The notes under the pieces were generated by a model. That model was not told the origin of the DNA. It saw only the letters and a list, made by a program, of their open reading frames with translations, and did no database searches. DNA of 64,000 bases from assembly GCF_038452275.1 (NCBI RefSeq), contig NZ_CP141643.1, positions 744,001 to 808,000 of the forward strand. Reading direction: 5' to 3'. Source of the stretch: Corynebacterium sp. BD556 (GTDB lineage Bacteria; Actinomycetota; Actinomycetes; Mycobacteriales; Mycobacteriaceae). Below are positions 37,577 to 48,471 of this stretch, piece after piece (positions within the stretch are counted from its first letter, which is position 1; every line of letters starts with the position of its first letter). The position numbers and the translations under genes were made by a program.

Positions 37577-38676
37577 ACAAGGCGAAGGACATTTTCCGCC
37601 CCGGCCTGCAAATTTTTCGCCGTGGCCGCCATGGCCTGTTCAAGTTGCAGGGGCTGCCGGTTGATGGGGAACACAGCTGTGATCCCTTCCTCGTAGACTG
37701 CCTCGATGCCTTCATCAACGGCACCTGCCAGCACCACAACCGGGATTCCGCCGGCTCGACGGGCAACGCCGACAGGCACCTTCCCCGCTAGCGACTGCCC
37801 ATCGATCCGGCCCTCACCCGTGATGACTAAATCAGCCCCAGCCACCACTTGTGAGAAACTGTTCGCCTCCAGCACGGTGTCGATCCCGGGGGTAAGAGTA
37901 GCGCCTGCGAAGGCCATCAACCCACCCGCCAAACCTCCGGCAGCACCGGCACCTGGCACTTTAGCTACGTCCACCCCGAGATCGCGTTCAATAATGCCTG
38001 CGACGTGGCGCAGGCCTGCGTCAAGCAATTCCGCCATTTCAGGATCCGCTCCCTTTTGAGGCCCGAAAACGTGGGCTGCGCCCTGTGGGCCGTACAGTGG
38101 ATTGTCAATGTCACACATGACGGTGATTTCTGGAAGGTCATCGACAGGCGACGCCTCAATTGCCGCCACCTGCCTTAGGGAATCACCGGTGGGTACGAAA
38201 GGCTCGCCGCGATCGTTTAGAAAAACTGTGCCGAGGGCCGCTGCCGCCCCGCACCCCGCATCGGTCGTCGCGCTGCCCCCAGCTCCCACAATGACCTTCT
38301 TCGCGCCCGCCTTGACCGCCGCGCGGATCAACTCGCCTACACCATAGGTCGTCGCCGCCCCCGGACGCAGCCGCCCTGCGGCAAGCGGCAATCCCGCGCA
38401 TGAAGCCGTTTCGATGGCGGCCGTATCGTGGTTCAGCAGCGCGAAACTTGCCTCAATGCTTTCCCCCGGAAAAACCCCGCATACTTTCGCCTGCGTTAAT
38501 TCACTGCCGGATATGCTCGCTAGGGCTGCAACGGTGCCTTCTCCCCCGTCGGCAACGGGGATCTGGATGATCTCTGCCTCCGGTGCGGCTGCGCGTACCC
38601 CGGACGCAATGGCCTCATTTGCCGCCTGTGAACCAAGCGCACCTTTGAAAGAATCCGATACGACGATCACTTTCAT
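37564..38676 (-). CDS. glxK: Glycerate kinase (GarK/GlxK family)
   Basis: This enzyme phosphorylates D-glycerate. The 370-residue product has MKVIVVSDSFKGALGS at the start, IPVADGGEGTVAAL, GVGELIRAAVKAGAKKVIVG, GSATTDAGCGAAAALG and GEGRIDGQSLAGKVPVGVA, all family signatures. ATG 38676 with AAGGGTG upstream is preferred over the ATG at 38691. It begins 18 bp after the GntP permease gene, so glycerate uptake and phosphorylation appear to be one operon. Confidence 0.92.
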   Translation of the reverse strand: MKVIVVSDSFKGALGSQAANEAIASGVRAAAPEAEIIQIPVADGGEGTVAALASISGSELTQAKVCGVFPGESIEASFALLNHDTAAIETASCAGLPLAAGRLRPGAATTYGVGELIRAAVKAGAKKVIVGAGGSATTDAGCGAAAALGTVFLNDRGEPFVPTGDSLRQVAAIEASPVDDLPEITVMCDIDNPLYGPQGAAHVFGPQKGADPEMAELLDAGLRHVAGIIERDLGVDVAKVPGAGAAGGLAGGLMAFAGATLTPGIDTVLEANSFSQVVAGADLVITGEGRIDGQSLAGKVPVGVARRAGGIPVVVLAGAVDEGIEAVYEEGITAVFPINRQPLQLEQAMAATAKNLQAGAENVLRLVYRA

Positions 38677-38694
38677 ACCCGCACCCTTCACGAT

Positions 38695-40095
38695 CTAGAG
38701 AAGAAACAGCCCGAGGAACCAAATGAAGATGATGGAAGTCACACCCATCAGCAAGGTCACGACGGTTTGCGTCCGGTAGCCCTGCTGCGGAGTCATTCCA
38801 CCAAAGTTAGTAACCACCCAGAAATAAGAGTCGTTGGCGTGGGAGACTGTCATCGCGCCCGCGCCGATTGCCAGCACAGCCAAGACGATTTGCACGGGGC
38901 TTTCCATCCCGAGGCTAGGAAGCAGCGGGGCAACGATGCCCGCAGTGGTGACCAAAGCAACAGTTGACGAGCCTTGCGCAGTTTTCAGAAGTGCCGAAAT
39001 GATGAAGGGGAAGAACAAACCAATGGAAGCAAAAGCTGTGGCGTTGTCCTGCACGAAATCAACGATTCCGGTGTTGGCGATGACTTTGCCTAACACACCA
39101 CCAGCCGCGGTGATAAAAAGGATCGGCCCAACGACTTTCAAAGTCTCCTCAGTGATGTCGTAGAGTTCCCGACCGCGGCCAACGTGGGCGAGAATCGCGA
39201 TCGCTACTAGAAGGCCTAAAGCAAGCGAGATGATTGGCGTACCAGCAAAAGCGATGATCTCGCCGATGAGGCCCTCCCATCCCGCAACCTTTGACACTGT
39301 ACCGAGCGCCATTGCCAAGATCGGTACAGCAATTGGCAGTGCGGACAGGCGCCAACTGGGAAGCTGACCATAGGAGCGACGGAGCTGCTCATAGAGATCT
39401 TCGAGCTGCGCATCCGTCATCGCCTCGCTGTCTTGGGAAGTGGTAACCCGTTTGCCGACGTATTGGGCGTAGAAGTACGAGACAACGAGAGCTGGGATTG
39501 AAACCAGAGTGCCTAAGCCAATGACCAAGAGCAAACTGTCACCGACGCCGAGGGTGTTCGCGGCGGCGATCGGTCCCGGTGTTGGTGGAATAAAAACGTG
39601 GGAAATGTACAAACCGGCAGACAATGCCACAGTCATCGCTGCTGAGGATGTCGCTGTTCGACGCGCTAATGCCTTGCGGATCGGATTGAGGATGACAAAA
39701 CCAGAGTCGCAAAAGACAGGAATGGAGACGATCCAGCCCATCAGTTGCATGGCCAAAACGGGCCTTGTCTTCCCCACTAGACGCACCAAAGCGTCGGCAA
39801 TTTGGAAAGCCCCACCTGTCTTTTCAAGGATTAGGCCGATGAGGGCTCCGAAAATAATGACAATGCCGATGGAAGTAAAAGTCCCCGAAAAGCCCTGCCC
39901 AATTACTTCCGCGATGCCTGGGATGGTCTCTGAGGCCTCGTCTTTGCGGCTGGTCAGCGGGATGCCGCCAACCAAACCAAGGGCGAGCGAGATCGTCATA
40001 ATGGAAAGAAATGGGTGAATCCGCCAACGCGCAATCATGACAATCATTAAGACAATCGCAACAGCGAAAACTGCGAGCAGGGGTACACCAGTCAT
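38695..40095 (-). CDS. GntP family permease (gluconate/glycerate uptake)
   Basis: This is a 466-residue proton symporter with 12-14 membrane segments. GntP-family motifs seen are GFSGTFTSIGIVIIFGALIG, PVFCDSGFVILNP, FIPPTPGPIAAA, KTAQGSSTVALVTTAGI and AGAMTVSHANDSYFWVV. ATG 40095 follows GGAGGAAG; a longer frame to 40197 covers the operator and promoter. The adjacent glycerate kinase gene suggests glycerate as substrate, though gluconate cannot be excluded by sequence. Confidence 0.92.
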   Translation of the reverse strand: MTGVPLLAVFAVAIVLMIVMIARWRIHPFLSIMTISLALGLVGGIPLTSRKDEASETIPGIAEVIGQGFSGTFTSIGIVIIFGALIGLILEKTGGAFQIADALVRLVGKTRPVLAMQLMGWIVSIPVFCDSGFVILNPIRKALARRTATSSAAMTVALSAGLYISHVFIPPTPGPIAAANTLGVGDSLLLVIGLGTLVSIPALVVSYFYAQYVGKRVTTSQDSEAMTDAQLEDLYEQLRRSYGQLPSWRLSALPIAVPILAMALGTVSKVAGWEGLIGEIIAFAGTPIISLALGLLVAIAILAHVGRGRELYDITEETLKVVGPILFITAAGGVLGKVIANTGIVDFVQDNATAFASIGLFFPFIISALLKTAQGSSTVALVTTAGIVAPLLPSLGMESPVQIVLAVLAIGAGAMTVSHANDSYFWVVTNFGGMTPQQGYRTQTVVTLLMGVTSIIFIWFLGLFLL

Positions 40096-40110
40096 TCTTC
40101 CTCCACGACA

Positions 40111-40130
40111 TAGTTGGGTTTGCCCAACTA
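40111..40130. promoter_or_regulatory. Palindromic operator upstream of gntP-glxK
   Basis: TAGTTGGG-TTTG-CCCAACTA is a perfect 8-bp inverted repeat ending 16 bp upstream of the gntP ATG. On the coding strand a TATGGT at 40135-40130 could be the -10, placing the transcription start inside the palindrome, as expected for repression. The regulator gene is not in the neighbourhood. Confidence 0.6.
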
Positions 40131-40325
40131 CCATAATGGACAGCTTCTTCTGCCGGGCAAACTTGACTCGCATCTTCCGGATGGAGAGAAAGCCCAATCA
40201 ACAGCACCGAACGCAAAAGACTGCCTCCAACTTCTTTTCGTGGCGAGCACCACCGGAGCGCTAACTCACCACCCCACGAGGCTTCACGTACCGCAGCTTC
40301 GCATAAACCACCCGAAATCCACGCT

Positions 40326-41954
40326 TTAAGCCAGCTCGACGATCTCCATGTATTCGTCGTTCCACAGATCTTCGTCGCCTTCCGGCATGACGATCACCCG
40401 TTCCGGCTCCAGTGCGCGCACAGCTCCAGGGTCGTGGGTGACCAGCACCACCGCACCGGTGTAGGTCTTTAAGGCGTCGAGAACCTGCTCGCGCGACTGG
40501 GGGTCGAGGTTGTTCGTGGGCTCGTCGAGAAGCAACACGTTAGCACGGGAGGAAACCAAGGTGGCCAAGGCCAAGCGGGTCTTTTCGCCACCGGATAGCG
40601 TGCCAGCCGGCTGGTCCAACTTATCGCCAGAAAACATGAAAGCCCCTAGCAGGCCACGCAAGTCCTGCTGTCCCGCATCTGGACAAGCCGCGATCGTGTT
40701 CTCCCACACGCTCTTGCTGCCGTCGATAGTGTCGTGCTCCTGGGCGAAATAGCCAACCTTAAGTCCGTGACCGGAAACCAACCCCCCCTCGCCGTCGGTA
40801 CGTTCGACTCCGGCGAGCAGTCTGAGCAACGTGGTTTTGCCGGCACCATTGGTGCCAAGAACAACCACCCGCGAACCTTTGTCGATGGCTAAATCCACAC
40901 CCGCAAACACTTCAAGCGAGCCGTACATTTTGGTCAAACCCTTGCCGTAGAGCGGGGTCTTGCCGCAAGGGGCGGGTTCCGGGAAAGAAATAGAGGCCAC
41001 CTTGTCAGCCACGCGAACCTCATCAAGATCATTCATCATGCGGTCGGCGCGCGCAAGCATTTGCTTGGCGGCTGCTGCCTTCGTCGCCTTCGCCCCCAAT
41101 TTGGCGGCCTGCTTTTGCAGTGCAGAGGCCTTCTTCTCCGCGTTGGCTCGCTCACGACGGCGCCGCGCCTCATCCGTGGCTCGGGCATCCTTGTACTTGC
41201 TAAAGCCCATGTTGTAAATGTCGGCTTCGGCCCGGACAGCGTCGAGGTACCAAATTTTATTGCAGACGTCGTCAAGAAGCTCCACATCGTGCGAAATCAT
41301 CACCAGACCGCCGTCGTGCTTCGACAAAAACCCCCGCAACCAGTGGATGGAGTCGGCGTCGAGGTGGTTAGTGGGCTCGTCGAGAAGCAACGTCGTCGTG
41401 GATTTTCCCGAACCGGAATTGGCCGCAAACAGGATCTGAGCAAGCTCCACGCGGCGACGCTGACCACCCGAAAGGGTTTTCAGTGGTTGGTCAAGGACGC
41501 GCTCAGGCAACCCCAAGTTGACGCAAATCTGTGCCGCCTCCGAATCGGCCTCGTAACCGCCGAGGGCATGGTACTGCTCCTCCAAGCGAGAATACTTGCG
41601 GATCGCCGTGTCGCGCGTGGAGCCCTCAGTAGTCTCCATGATTTCTTGCTGGCGGTCCATCGAGCTGCGAATCCGGTCAAGGCCGCGCGCGGAGAGCACA
41701 CGATCCCGCGCGGTCTGCTCAATGTCGCCTTCTTTCGAGTCTTGCGGCAGGTAACCAATATCGCCGGAGCGTGTCACCGACCCGCCGTAGGGCTGCGTCT
41801 CCCCCGCCAGTATGCGCATCGTTGTAGTCTTACCAGCACCGTTGCGTCCAACGAGCCCAATGCGGTCACCAGGTTGGACACGCAGGTGTTGACCGGGGGC
41901 GTCAAGAAGCGTGCGCGCTCCGACACGCACTTCAAAATCGTTCGTGACAATCAC
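40326..41954 (-). CDS. ABC-F family ATP-binding protein
   Basis: This 542-residue protein has two nucleotide-binding domains and no membrane segments. The first domain has GRNGAGKTTT and LSGGQRRRVELA; the second has GTNGAGKTTL and LSGGEKTRLALA; both have DEPTNHLD/DEPTNNLD Walker B motifs. A basic helical linker (about residues 245-310) matches the ribosome-contacting P-site-tRNA-interaction motif of ABC-F proteins. A role in translation or ribosome protection is likelier than transport. It lies alone between gntP and suf. Confidence 0.93.
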   Translation of the reverse strand: MIVTNDFEVRVGARTLLDAPGQHLRVQPGDRIGLVGRNGAGKTTTMRILAGETQPYGGSVTRSGDIGYLPQDSKEGDIEQTARDRVLSARGLDRIRSSMDRQQEIMETTEGSTRDTAIRKYSRLEEQYHALGGYEADSEAAQICVNLGLPERVLDQPLKTLSGGQRRRVELAQILFAANSGSGKSTTTLLLDEPTNHLDADSIHWLRGFLSKHDGGLVMISHDVELLDDVCNKIWYLDAVRAEADIYNMGFSKYKDARATDEARRRRERANAEKKASALQKQAAKLGAKATKAAAAKQMLARADRMMNDLDEVRVADKVASISFPEPAPCGKTPLYGKGLTKMYGSLEVFAGVDLAIDKGSRVVVLGTNGAGKTTLLRLLAGVERTDGEGGLVSGHGLKVGYFAQEHDTIDGSKSVWENTIAACPDAGQQDLRGLLGAFMFSGDKLDQPAGTLSGGEKTRLALATLVSSRANVLLLDEPTNNLDPQSREQVLDALKTYTGAVVLVTHDPGAVRALEPERVIVMPEGDEDLWNDEYMEIVELA

Positions 41955-42037
41955 AAGCCGATACTCTACTACGGCATCCAGCCGCGAAAACCGGCGGATT
42001 GACCACCGGTTACGCCCTGTTTACGGGCACTCACATG

Positions 42038-42418
42038 CTAGACGGAGAACCCGAGGGCACGCAGCTGTTCGCGGCCCTCCTCTGTAATCATGTGAGGGCC
42101 CCACGGCGGCATCCATACCCAGTTGAGCTCGACTTCATCAACCTCAGTGTTGCTCGTTACCGCCTGTTCTATCTGCTCCTCCAGCACATCCGTTAAGGGG
42201 CAGGCGGGAGAAGTAAGGGTCATATTGATGACGGCCTTCGTTGCGCCTTGCGGCTGTTCGATCCATGTGTCGTACACAAGCCCCAAATCAACGACGTTGA
42301 TGCCCAGCTCAGGGTCGATCACGTCGTACAGGTACTCAACAACCTTGCCGGAGAGCTCCTCCTGCGCGGCAGTCTGCGTCGGGCGCTCAGGCGCACCCCC
42401 GAAATTGCTGTCGGTCAT
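42038..42418 (-). CDS. sufT: SufT-like MIP18/DUF59 Fe-S assembly factor
   Basis: This 126-residue protein of the DUF59 family has DVIDPELGINVVDLGLVYD at the start of the domain and the conserved Cys in LTSPACPLTDVL. It is the last gene of the suf operon, 23 bp after sufU. Members assist Fe-S cluster maturation or delivery. Confidence 0.93.
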   Translation of the reverse strand: MTDSNFGGAPERPTQTAAQEELSGKVVEYLYDVIDPELGINVVDLGLVYDTWIEQPQGATKAVINMTLTSPACPLTDVLEEQIEQAVTSNTEVDEVELNWVWMPPWGPHMITEEGREQLRALGFSV

Positions 42419-42441
42419 TGCTGTCTCAAAACTCCTTCGTG

Positions 42442-42891
42442 TTAATGGCGCGCCTCAAGCGCGTCCGCAGTAGCCGCTTGGAAAGCCTTCCAACCCAAAA
42501 GGGCGCATTTGACACGGGCAGGAAATTTCGCCACACCGGCAAAAGCCACGCCGTCGCCGATTTTGTCCGGATCGCCCTTTTCAGTACCGCGCGAGGTGAT
42601 CATCAAGTCGAAGGCTTCCAGCTTGTCCATCGCCTCCTCGACAGGCAGGCCAATGACTTCTTCAGCCATGACGCTTGTCGACGCCTGCGAAATCGAACAA
42701 CCCTGCGCCTCATAGGAAACATCGTCGATGGTGGTACCGTCCGCAGACAGCCGCACCCGCAGCGTCAACTCGTCACCGCAGGAAGGGTTGACGTGGTGGA
42801 CCTCCGCCTCGAAAGGGTCCCGCAGCCCCGCGTACTGGGGGTTTTTGTAGTGATCGAGAATGACCTCTTGGTACATAGATTCCAGGTTCAT
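42442..42891 (-). CDS. sufU: Fe-S scaffold/sulfur-transfer protein SufU
   Basis: The 149-residue IscU-like zinc protein accepts sulfur from SufS. Ligands are Cys38 and Asp40 in PSCGDE, Cys65 in QGCSISQAS and Cys129 in RVKCALLGW, and the insertion between the second and third Cys is that of SufU, not IscU. It starts 3 bp after sufS stops. Confidence 0.95.
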   Translation of the reverse strand: MNLESMYQEVILDHYKNPQYAGLRDPFEAEVHHVNPSCGDELTLRVRLSADGTTIDDVSYEAQGCSISQASTSVMAEEVIGLPVEEAMDKLEAFDLMITSRGTEKGDPDKIGDGVAFAGVAKFPARVKCALLGWKAFQAATADALEARH

Positions 42892-42894
42892 GCG

Positions 42895-44909
<2,015 letters not shown>

Positions 44910-44954
44910 GGGTAAGTATCCGTCTACTTTCTATCTAGGTTCACGGGTGGGCAA

Positions 44955-46130
44955 TTAGAGGTGGGCGTTTTCAAGCTCGCCGGAAACACGGGCAATAAGC
45001 TCGTCGCGGACCGACTCGACCGGGATCATGTTGAGGACCTCGTTGAAAAAGCCACGAATGATCAGGCGGGTCGCCTCCTGCTCCGGGATTCCGCGGGAAC
45101 GCAGGTAGAAGATCTGGTCATCGTCGAAACGGCCGACCGTGGCAGCGTGGCCAGCACCCGCGATCTCACCAGTTTCGATCTCCAGATTCGGAACTGCGTC
45201 GGCACGGGCGCCATCGGTGAGCACAAGATTGCGGTTAGTTTCATAGGTATCCGTGCCCTGTGCGTTTGCACGAATCAAAACGTCGCCCACCCAACACGTG
45301 CGGGCATCCGGTTTGTCGGAGCTGCGGTCGCCCTGCAAAGCGCCCTTGTAGAGGACATTTGAGCGGCAATTAGGCACCGAGTGGTCGACGAGCAGACGGT
45401 TTTCAATGTACTGGCCCGCGTCGGCGAAGTACACGCCAGTCAGCTCGACATCTCCACCAGGGGCGCTAAAGCCCACCCGTGGAGTTATCCGCACAACCTC
45501 TCCGCCAAACGCGGCCACGGTGTGGCGCAAGGTGGCGTCGCGGCCCACGGTGATCTGCTGCGATCCAAGGTGAACGGCGTCACTATCCCAGTTCGTGTCA
45601 ACGACGGCGTGGACACGGGCGCCGTCGCCGATGACCCAATTGACGTTGTCAGCGTGGGTGCCGGTGCCTTCGTAATTGACCAGCACCGTCGCCTCAGCGT
45701 GCGTTTTCGCCTCGATCAAAATGGTGCCAAAAGTGGTCACACCCGCACCAGCGCCGGTAATGGTGATCGTGACCGGCTCGCGCAGCACGGTGTCAGCCGG
45801 GATGGTCACGATGGTGCCGGACTTCGCGGACGTCCAAGCCTGAGCGGCGACGCGGTCGACCGGCCCACCGGCGGCCTTAAGGCGGTCGTCGTCAGGCGTG
45901 ACTTGCTCAACTTTAACGCCCTCGGGACCCTCAACCTTGATCTTGGCCTCGACAACCTCAGCGAAGGTGCCATTGTGCAGTCCACGCAGGCGACGCAAGG
46001 AAATAAAGCGCCACACTTCGTCGCGGCCGCCGGGGATCGCAAAATCCTCGACGTTGAAGGAGGTGAACAAATCGCCTTTGGTGTTATGGGGCGTCGCAGC
46101 CTTGACTGTGTCGACGGTAGTTTCCGTCAT
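44955..46130 (-). CDS. sufD: Fe-S assembly protein SufD
   Basis: The 391-residue beta-helix scaffold partner of SufB has the C-terminal block SDKPDARTCWVGDVLI, ANAQGTDTYETNRNLVLTDG, AGHAATVGRFDDDQIFYL and RGIPEQEATRLIIRGFFN typical of SufB/SufD. It starts 3 bp after sufB. Confidence 0.95.
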   Translation of the reverse strand: MTETTVDTVKAATPHNTKGDLFTSFNVEDFAIPGGRDEVWRFISLRRLRGLHNGTFAEVVEAKIKVEGPEGVKVEQVTPDDDRLKAAGGPVDRVAAQAWTSAKSGTIVTIPADTVLREPVTITITGAGAGVTTFGTILIEAKTHAEATVLVNYEGTGTHADNVNWVIGDGARVHAVVDTNWDSDAVHLGSQQITVGRDATLRHTVAAFGGEVVRITPRVGFSAPGGDVELTGVYFADAGQYIENRLLVDHSVPNCRSNVLYKGALQGDRSSDKPDARTCWVGDVLIRANAQGTDTYETNRNLVLTDGARADAVPNLEIETGEIAGAGHAATVGRFDDDQIFYLRSRGIPEQEATRLIIRGFFNEVLNMIPVESVRDELIARVSGELENAHL

Positions 46131-46133
46131 TGT

Positions 46134-47579
46134 TTAACCCACCGATCCTTCCATTTGCAGTTCAATTAGACGGTTCAGCTCCAGCGCATACTCCATGGGC
46201 AGTTCCTTCGCAATCGGCTCAACGAAACCGCGCACAATCATCGCCATGGCATCTTCTTCCTCAATGCCGCGCGACATGAGGTAAAACAGTTGCTCCTCAG
46301 AAACCTTCGACACTTTCGCCTCGTGGCCAAGTGTCACGTGGTCGTTGCGGATGTCGTTGTACGGGTATGTATCCGAGCGCGAAATGTTGTCTACCAGCAG
46401 CGCGTCACACTCAACGTTGGAAGTCGAGTGGTGTGCGTTTGCGTTGATCTGCACCAGACCGCGGTAGGCTGCACGGCCACCGCTGCGGGCCACCGACTTG
46501 GACACGATCGACGAGGACGTGTAGGGGGCCATGTGCGTCATCTTCGCACCGGTGTCTTGGAACTGGCCCTCGCCGGCGAAGGCGACGGAGAGGACTTCGC
46601 CGCGGGCGTGCTCTCCAGTCATCCACACAGCCGGGTATTTCATGGTCACCTTGGAGCCGATATTTCCGTCAACCCACTCCATGGTCGCGCCTTCTTCAGC
46701 CTTGGCGCGCTTAGTCACCAGGTTGTAGACGTTGTTCGACCAGTTCTGGATGGTGGTGTAGCGGCAGCGGCCACCCTTTTTGACGATGATCTCAACGACT
46801 GCGGAATGCAAAGAGTCCGACTTGTAGATCGGCGCGGTGCAGCCCTCGACGTAGTGGACGTAAGCGTCCTCGTCGACGATGATCAATGTGCGCTCGAATT
46901 GGCCCATATTTTCCGTGTTGATACGGAAGTAGGCCTGCAGCGGGATGTCCACGTGGACCCCCGGCGGAACGTAGATGAAGGAGCCGCCAGACCACACGGC
47001 GGAGTTTAGGGCGGAGAACTTGTTGTCACCGGCTGGAATGACAGACCCGAAATACTCCTTAAACATCTCCTCGTGCTCTCGCAGGGCAGTGTCAGTATCG
47101 ACGAAAATGACGCCCTTGGCCTCGAGGTCCTCGCGAATCTGGTGGTAGACCACCTCGGACTCGTACTGGGCCGCGACACCGGCGACAAGGCGCTGCTTCT
47201 CCGCCTCGGGGATGCCGAGCTTGTCGTAGGTGTTCTTGATGTCTTCTGGCAGATCCTCCCAGGAGGTCGCCTGCTTTTCTGTTGACCGCACGTAGTACTT
47301 AATCTCATCGAAGTTGATGCCCGTCAGGTCTGCACCCCACGTCGGCATTGGCTTCTTGTCGAAGATGTCGAGGGCCTTCAGGCGCTGCTCGGTCATCCAC
47401 TCCGGCTCCTGCTTGATGGAGGAGATGTCGCGCACGACGTCGGCGTTGAGTCCGCGTCGTGCGGAAGCGCCGGCTTCATCAGAGTCATGCCAACCGTAGT
47501 TATACGCGCCGATGGACTCGATGATCTCGTCGTCGTTCATTGGCCTTTCCAGGCCGGGTGCGGGAGTTGTCTCAGTCAA
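46134..47579 (-). CDS. sufB: Fe-S assembly protein SufB
   Basis: The 481-residue scaffold component assembles the nascent cluster with SufC and SufD. It shows [55 protein letters not shown] and [20 protein letters not shown]. No intein is inserted, unlike the M. tuberculosis SufB. The start overlaps the sufR 3' end by 8 bp. Confidence 0.96.
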   Translation of the reverse strand: MTETTPAPGLERPMNDDEIIESIGAYNYGWHDSDEAGASARRGLNADVVRDISSIKQEPEWMTEQRLKALDIFDKKPMPTWGADLTGINFDEIKYYVRSTEKQATSWEDLPEDIKNTYDKLGIPEAEKQRLVAGVAAQYESEVVYHQIREDLEAKGVIFVDTDTALREHEEMFKEYFGSVIPAGDNKFSALNSAVWSGGSFIYVPPGVHVDIPLQAYFRINTENMGQFERTLIIVDEDAYVHYVEGCTAPIYKSDSLHSAVVEIIVKKGGRCRYTTIQNWSNNVYNLVTKRAKAEEGATMEWVDGNIGSKVTMKYPAVWMTGEHARGEVLSVAFAGEGQFQDTGAKMTHMAPYTSSSIVSKSVARSGGRAAYRGLVQINANAHHSTSNVECDALLVDNISRSDTYPYNDIRNDHVTLGHEAKVSKVSEEQLFYLMSRGIEEEDAMAMIVRGFVEPIAKELPMEYALELNRLIELQMEGSVG

Positions 47580-48309
47580 TGTCTCCGCTCCTTTCAGATG
47601 GGTTCCTGGCCTGGGTAGCCCGGGCTAGGGGGATGTTGGTGGTGCAGATGCCATTGCCGTCGGCGATGAGCGCCAGCGGTTGAATATGTCTGCCAACAAG
47701 TGCAGAAATCGCTTGGTGCTCAGCCTCACACAATTCTGGGTGCTGCGCTGCCACCGCCGCGACGGGGCAATGATGTTGGCATATTTGGATGCCATTGCCA
47801 GCCCGCGTCACTGTTGCAGCGTACCCGGATTCATCCAGAGTCCGGGCAAGTTCCCTGGCGACATCTTCGACTTGGTCGTCGTTGAGCATTTCCGAGTTGT
47901 CTGCACCTAGTGCTGCTCCTTCGATGCCGGCCAGCAACTGATTTACCCGCTGTTTTGCTAGTGCCCGGACAGCGTCATCGCCGCCGAGTGCGCGGAGGGC
48001 ACCGAAGGCTTCTGCTGCCATGGTGTCATAGTGGTTGCCGAATAAATTACGGCCGTGCTGGGTGAGACGAAAGTGCTTCGCGGGGCGTCCCCGTCCCGCG
48101 CCTTCACCGGCTACTGCGTGCGGTTCGCAGGTTTCGGCGTAGTTTTCTTCAACCAGCTTGTCCAGGTGGCGCCTGACACCGGCTGCGGATAGTCCGAGGG
48201 ACTCCCCGATTTCGGTTGCGGTGACTGGGCCGAGTTTGAGCAGCAGCGACATGACATCGTGGCGAGTGCCGCCACCCGGCACGTCCGGCTGTCGCTTCTT
48301 GTGGGTCAT
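47572..48309 (-). CDS. sufR: Fe-S-dependent repressor SufR
   Basis: The 245-residue regulator has an N-terminal winged helix (about residues 15-85: [29 protein letters not shown]) and a C-terminal C-x3-C-x12-C cluster-binding segment beginning [11 protein letters not shown]. The ATG at 48309 follows GAGAGGTGA; longer upstream frames lack family-like residues. It is the first gene of the suf operon and likely senses cluster status to repress its own operon. Confidence 0.92.
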   Translation of the reverse strand: MTHKKRQPDVPGGGTRHDVMSLLLKLGPVTATEIGESLGLSAAGVRRHLDKLVEENYAETCEPHAVAGEGAGRGRPAKHFRLTQHGRNLFGNHYDTMAAEAFGALRALGGDDAVRALAKQRVNQLLAGIEGAALGADNSEMLNDDQVEDVARELARTLDESGYAATVTRAGNGIQICQHHCPVAAVAAQHPELCEAEHQAISALVGRHIQPLALIADGNGICTTNIPLARATQARNPSERSGDID

Positions 48310-48384
48310 GTCTTCACCTCTCTCGCCTTTGATGTCACAGCGGGAAATTTTCATGCGCCGCATCGCAGTATCCCGCATCCACCT

Positions 48385-48409
48385 TTTTACAACAGTAGTG
48401 TGCGTAAAA
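48385..48409. promoter_or_regulatory. Candidate SufR operator
   Basis: TTTTAC (48385-48390) and GTAAAA (48404-48409) form an interrupted palindrome between divergent sufR and mptB. Inside it, the sufR-sense strand reads ACACT-N5-TGTAA (48401-48387), close to the ACACT-N5-TGTGA motif I remember for mycobacterial SufR. It is 78 bp upstream of the sufR start. Confidence 0.55.
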
Positions 48410-48471
48410 TCATTCCGCCGGACCGGGGTACGAAGCCGCACTGAGTTTCGCCTCCACTAAGCTCAACCACC

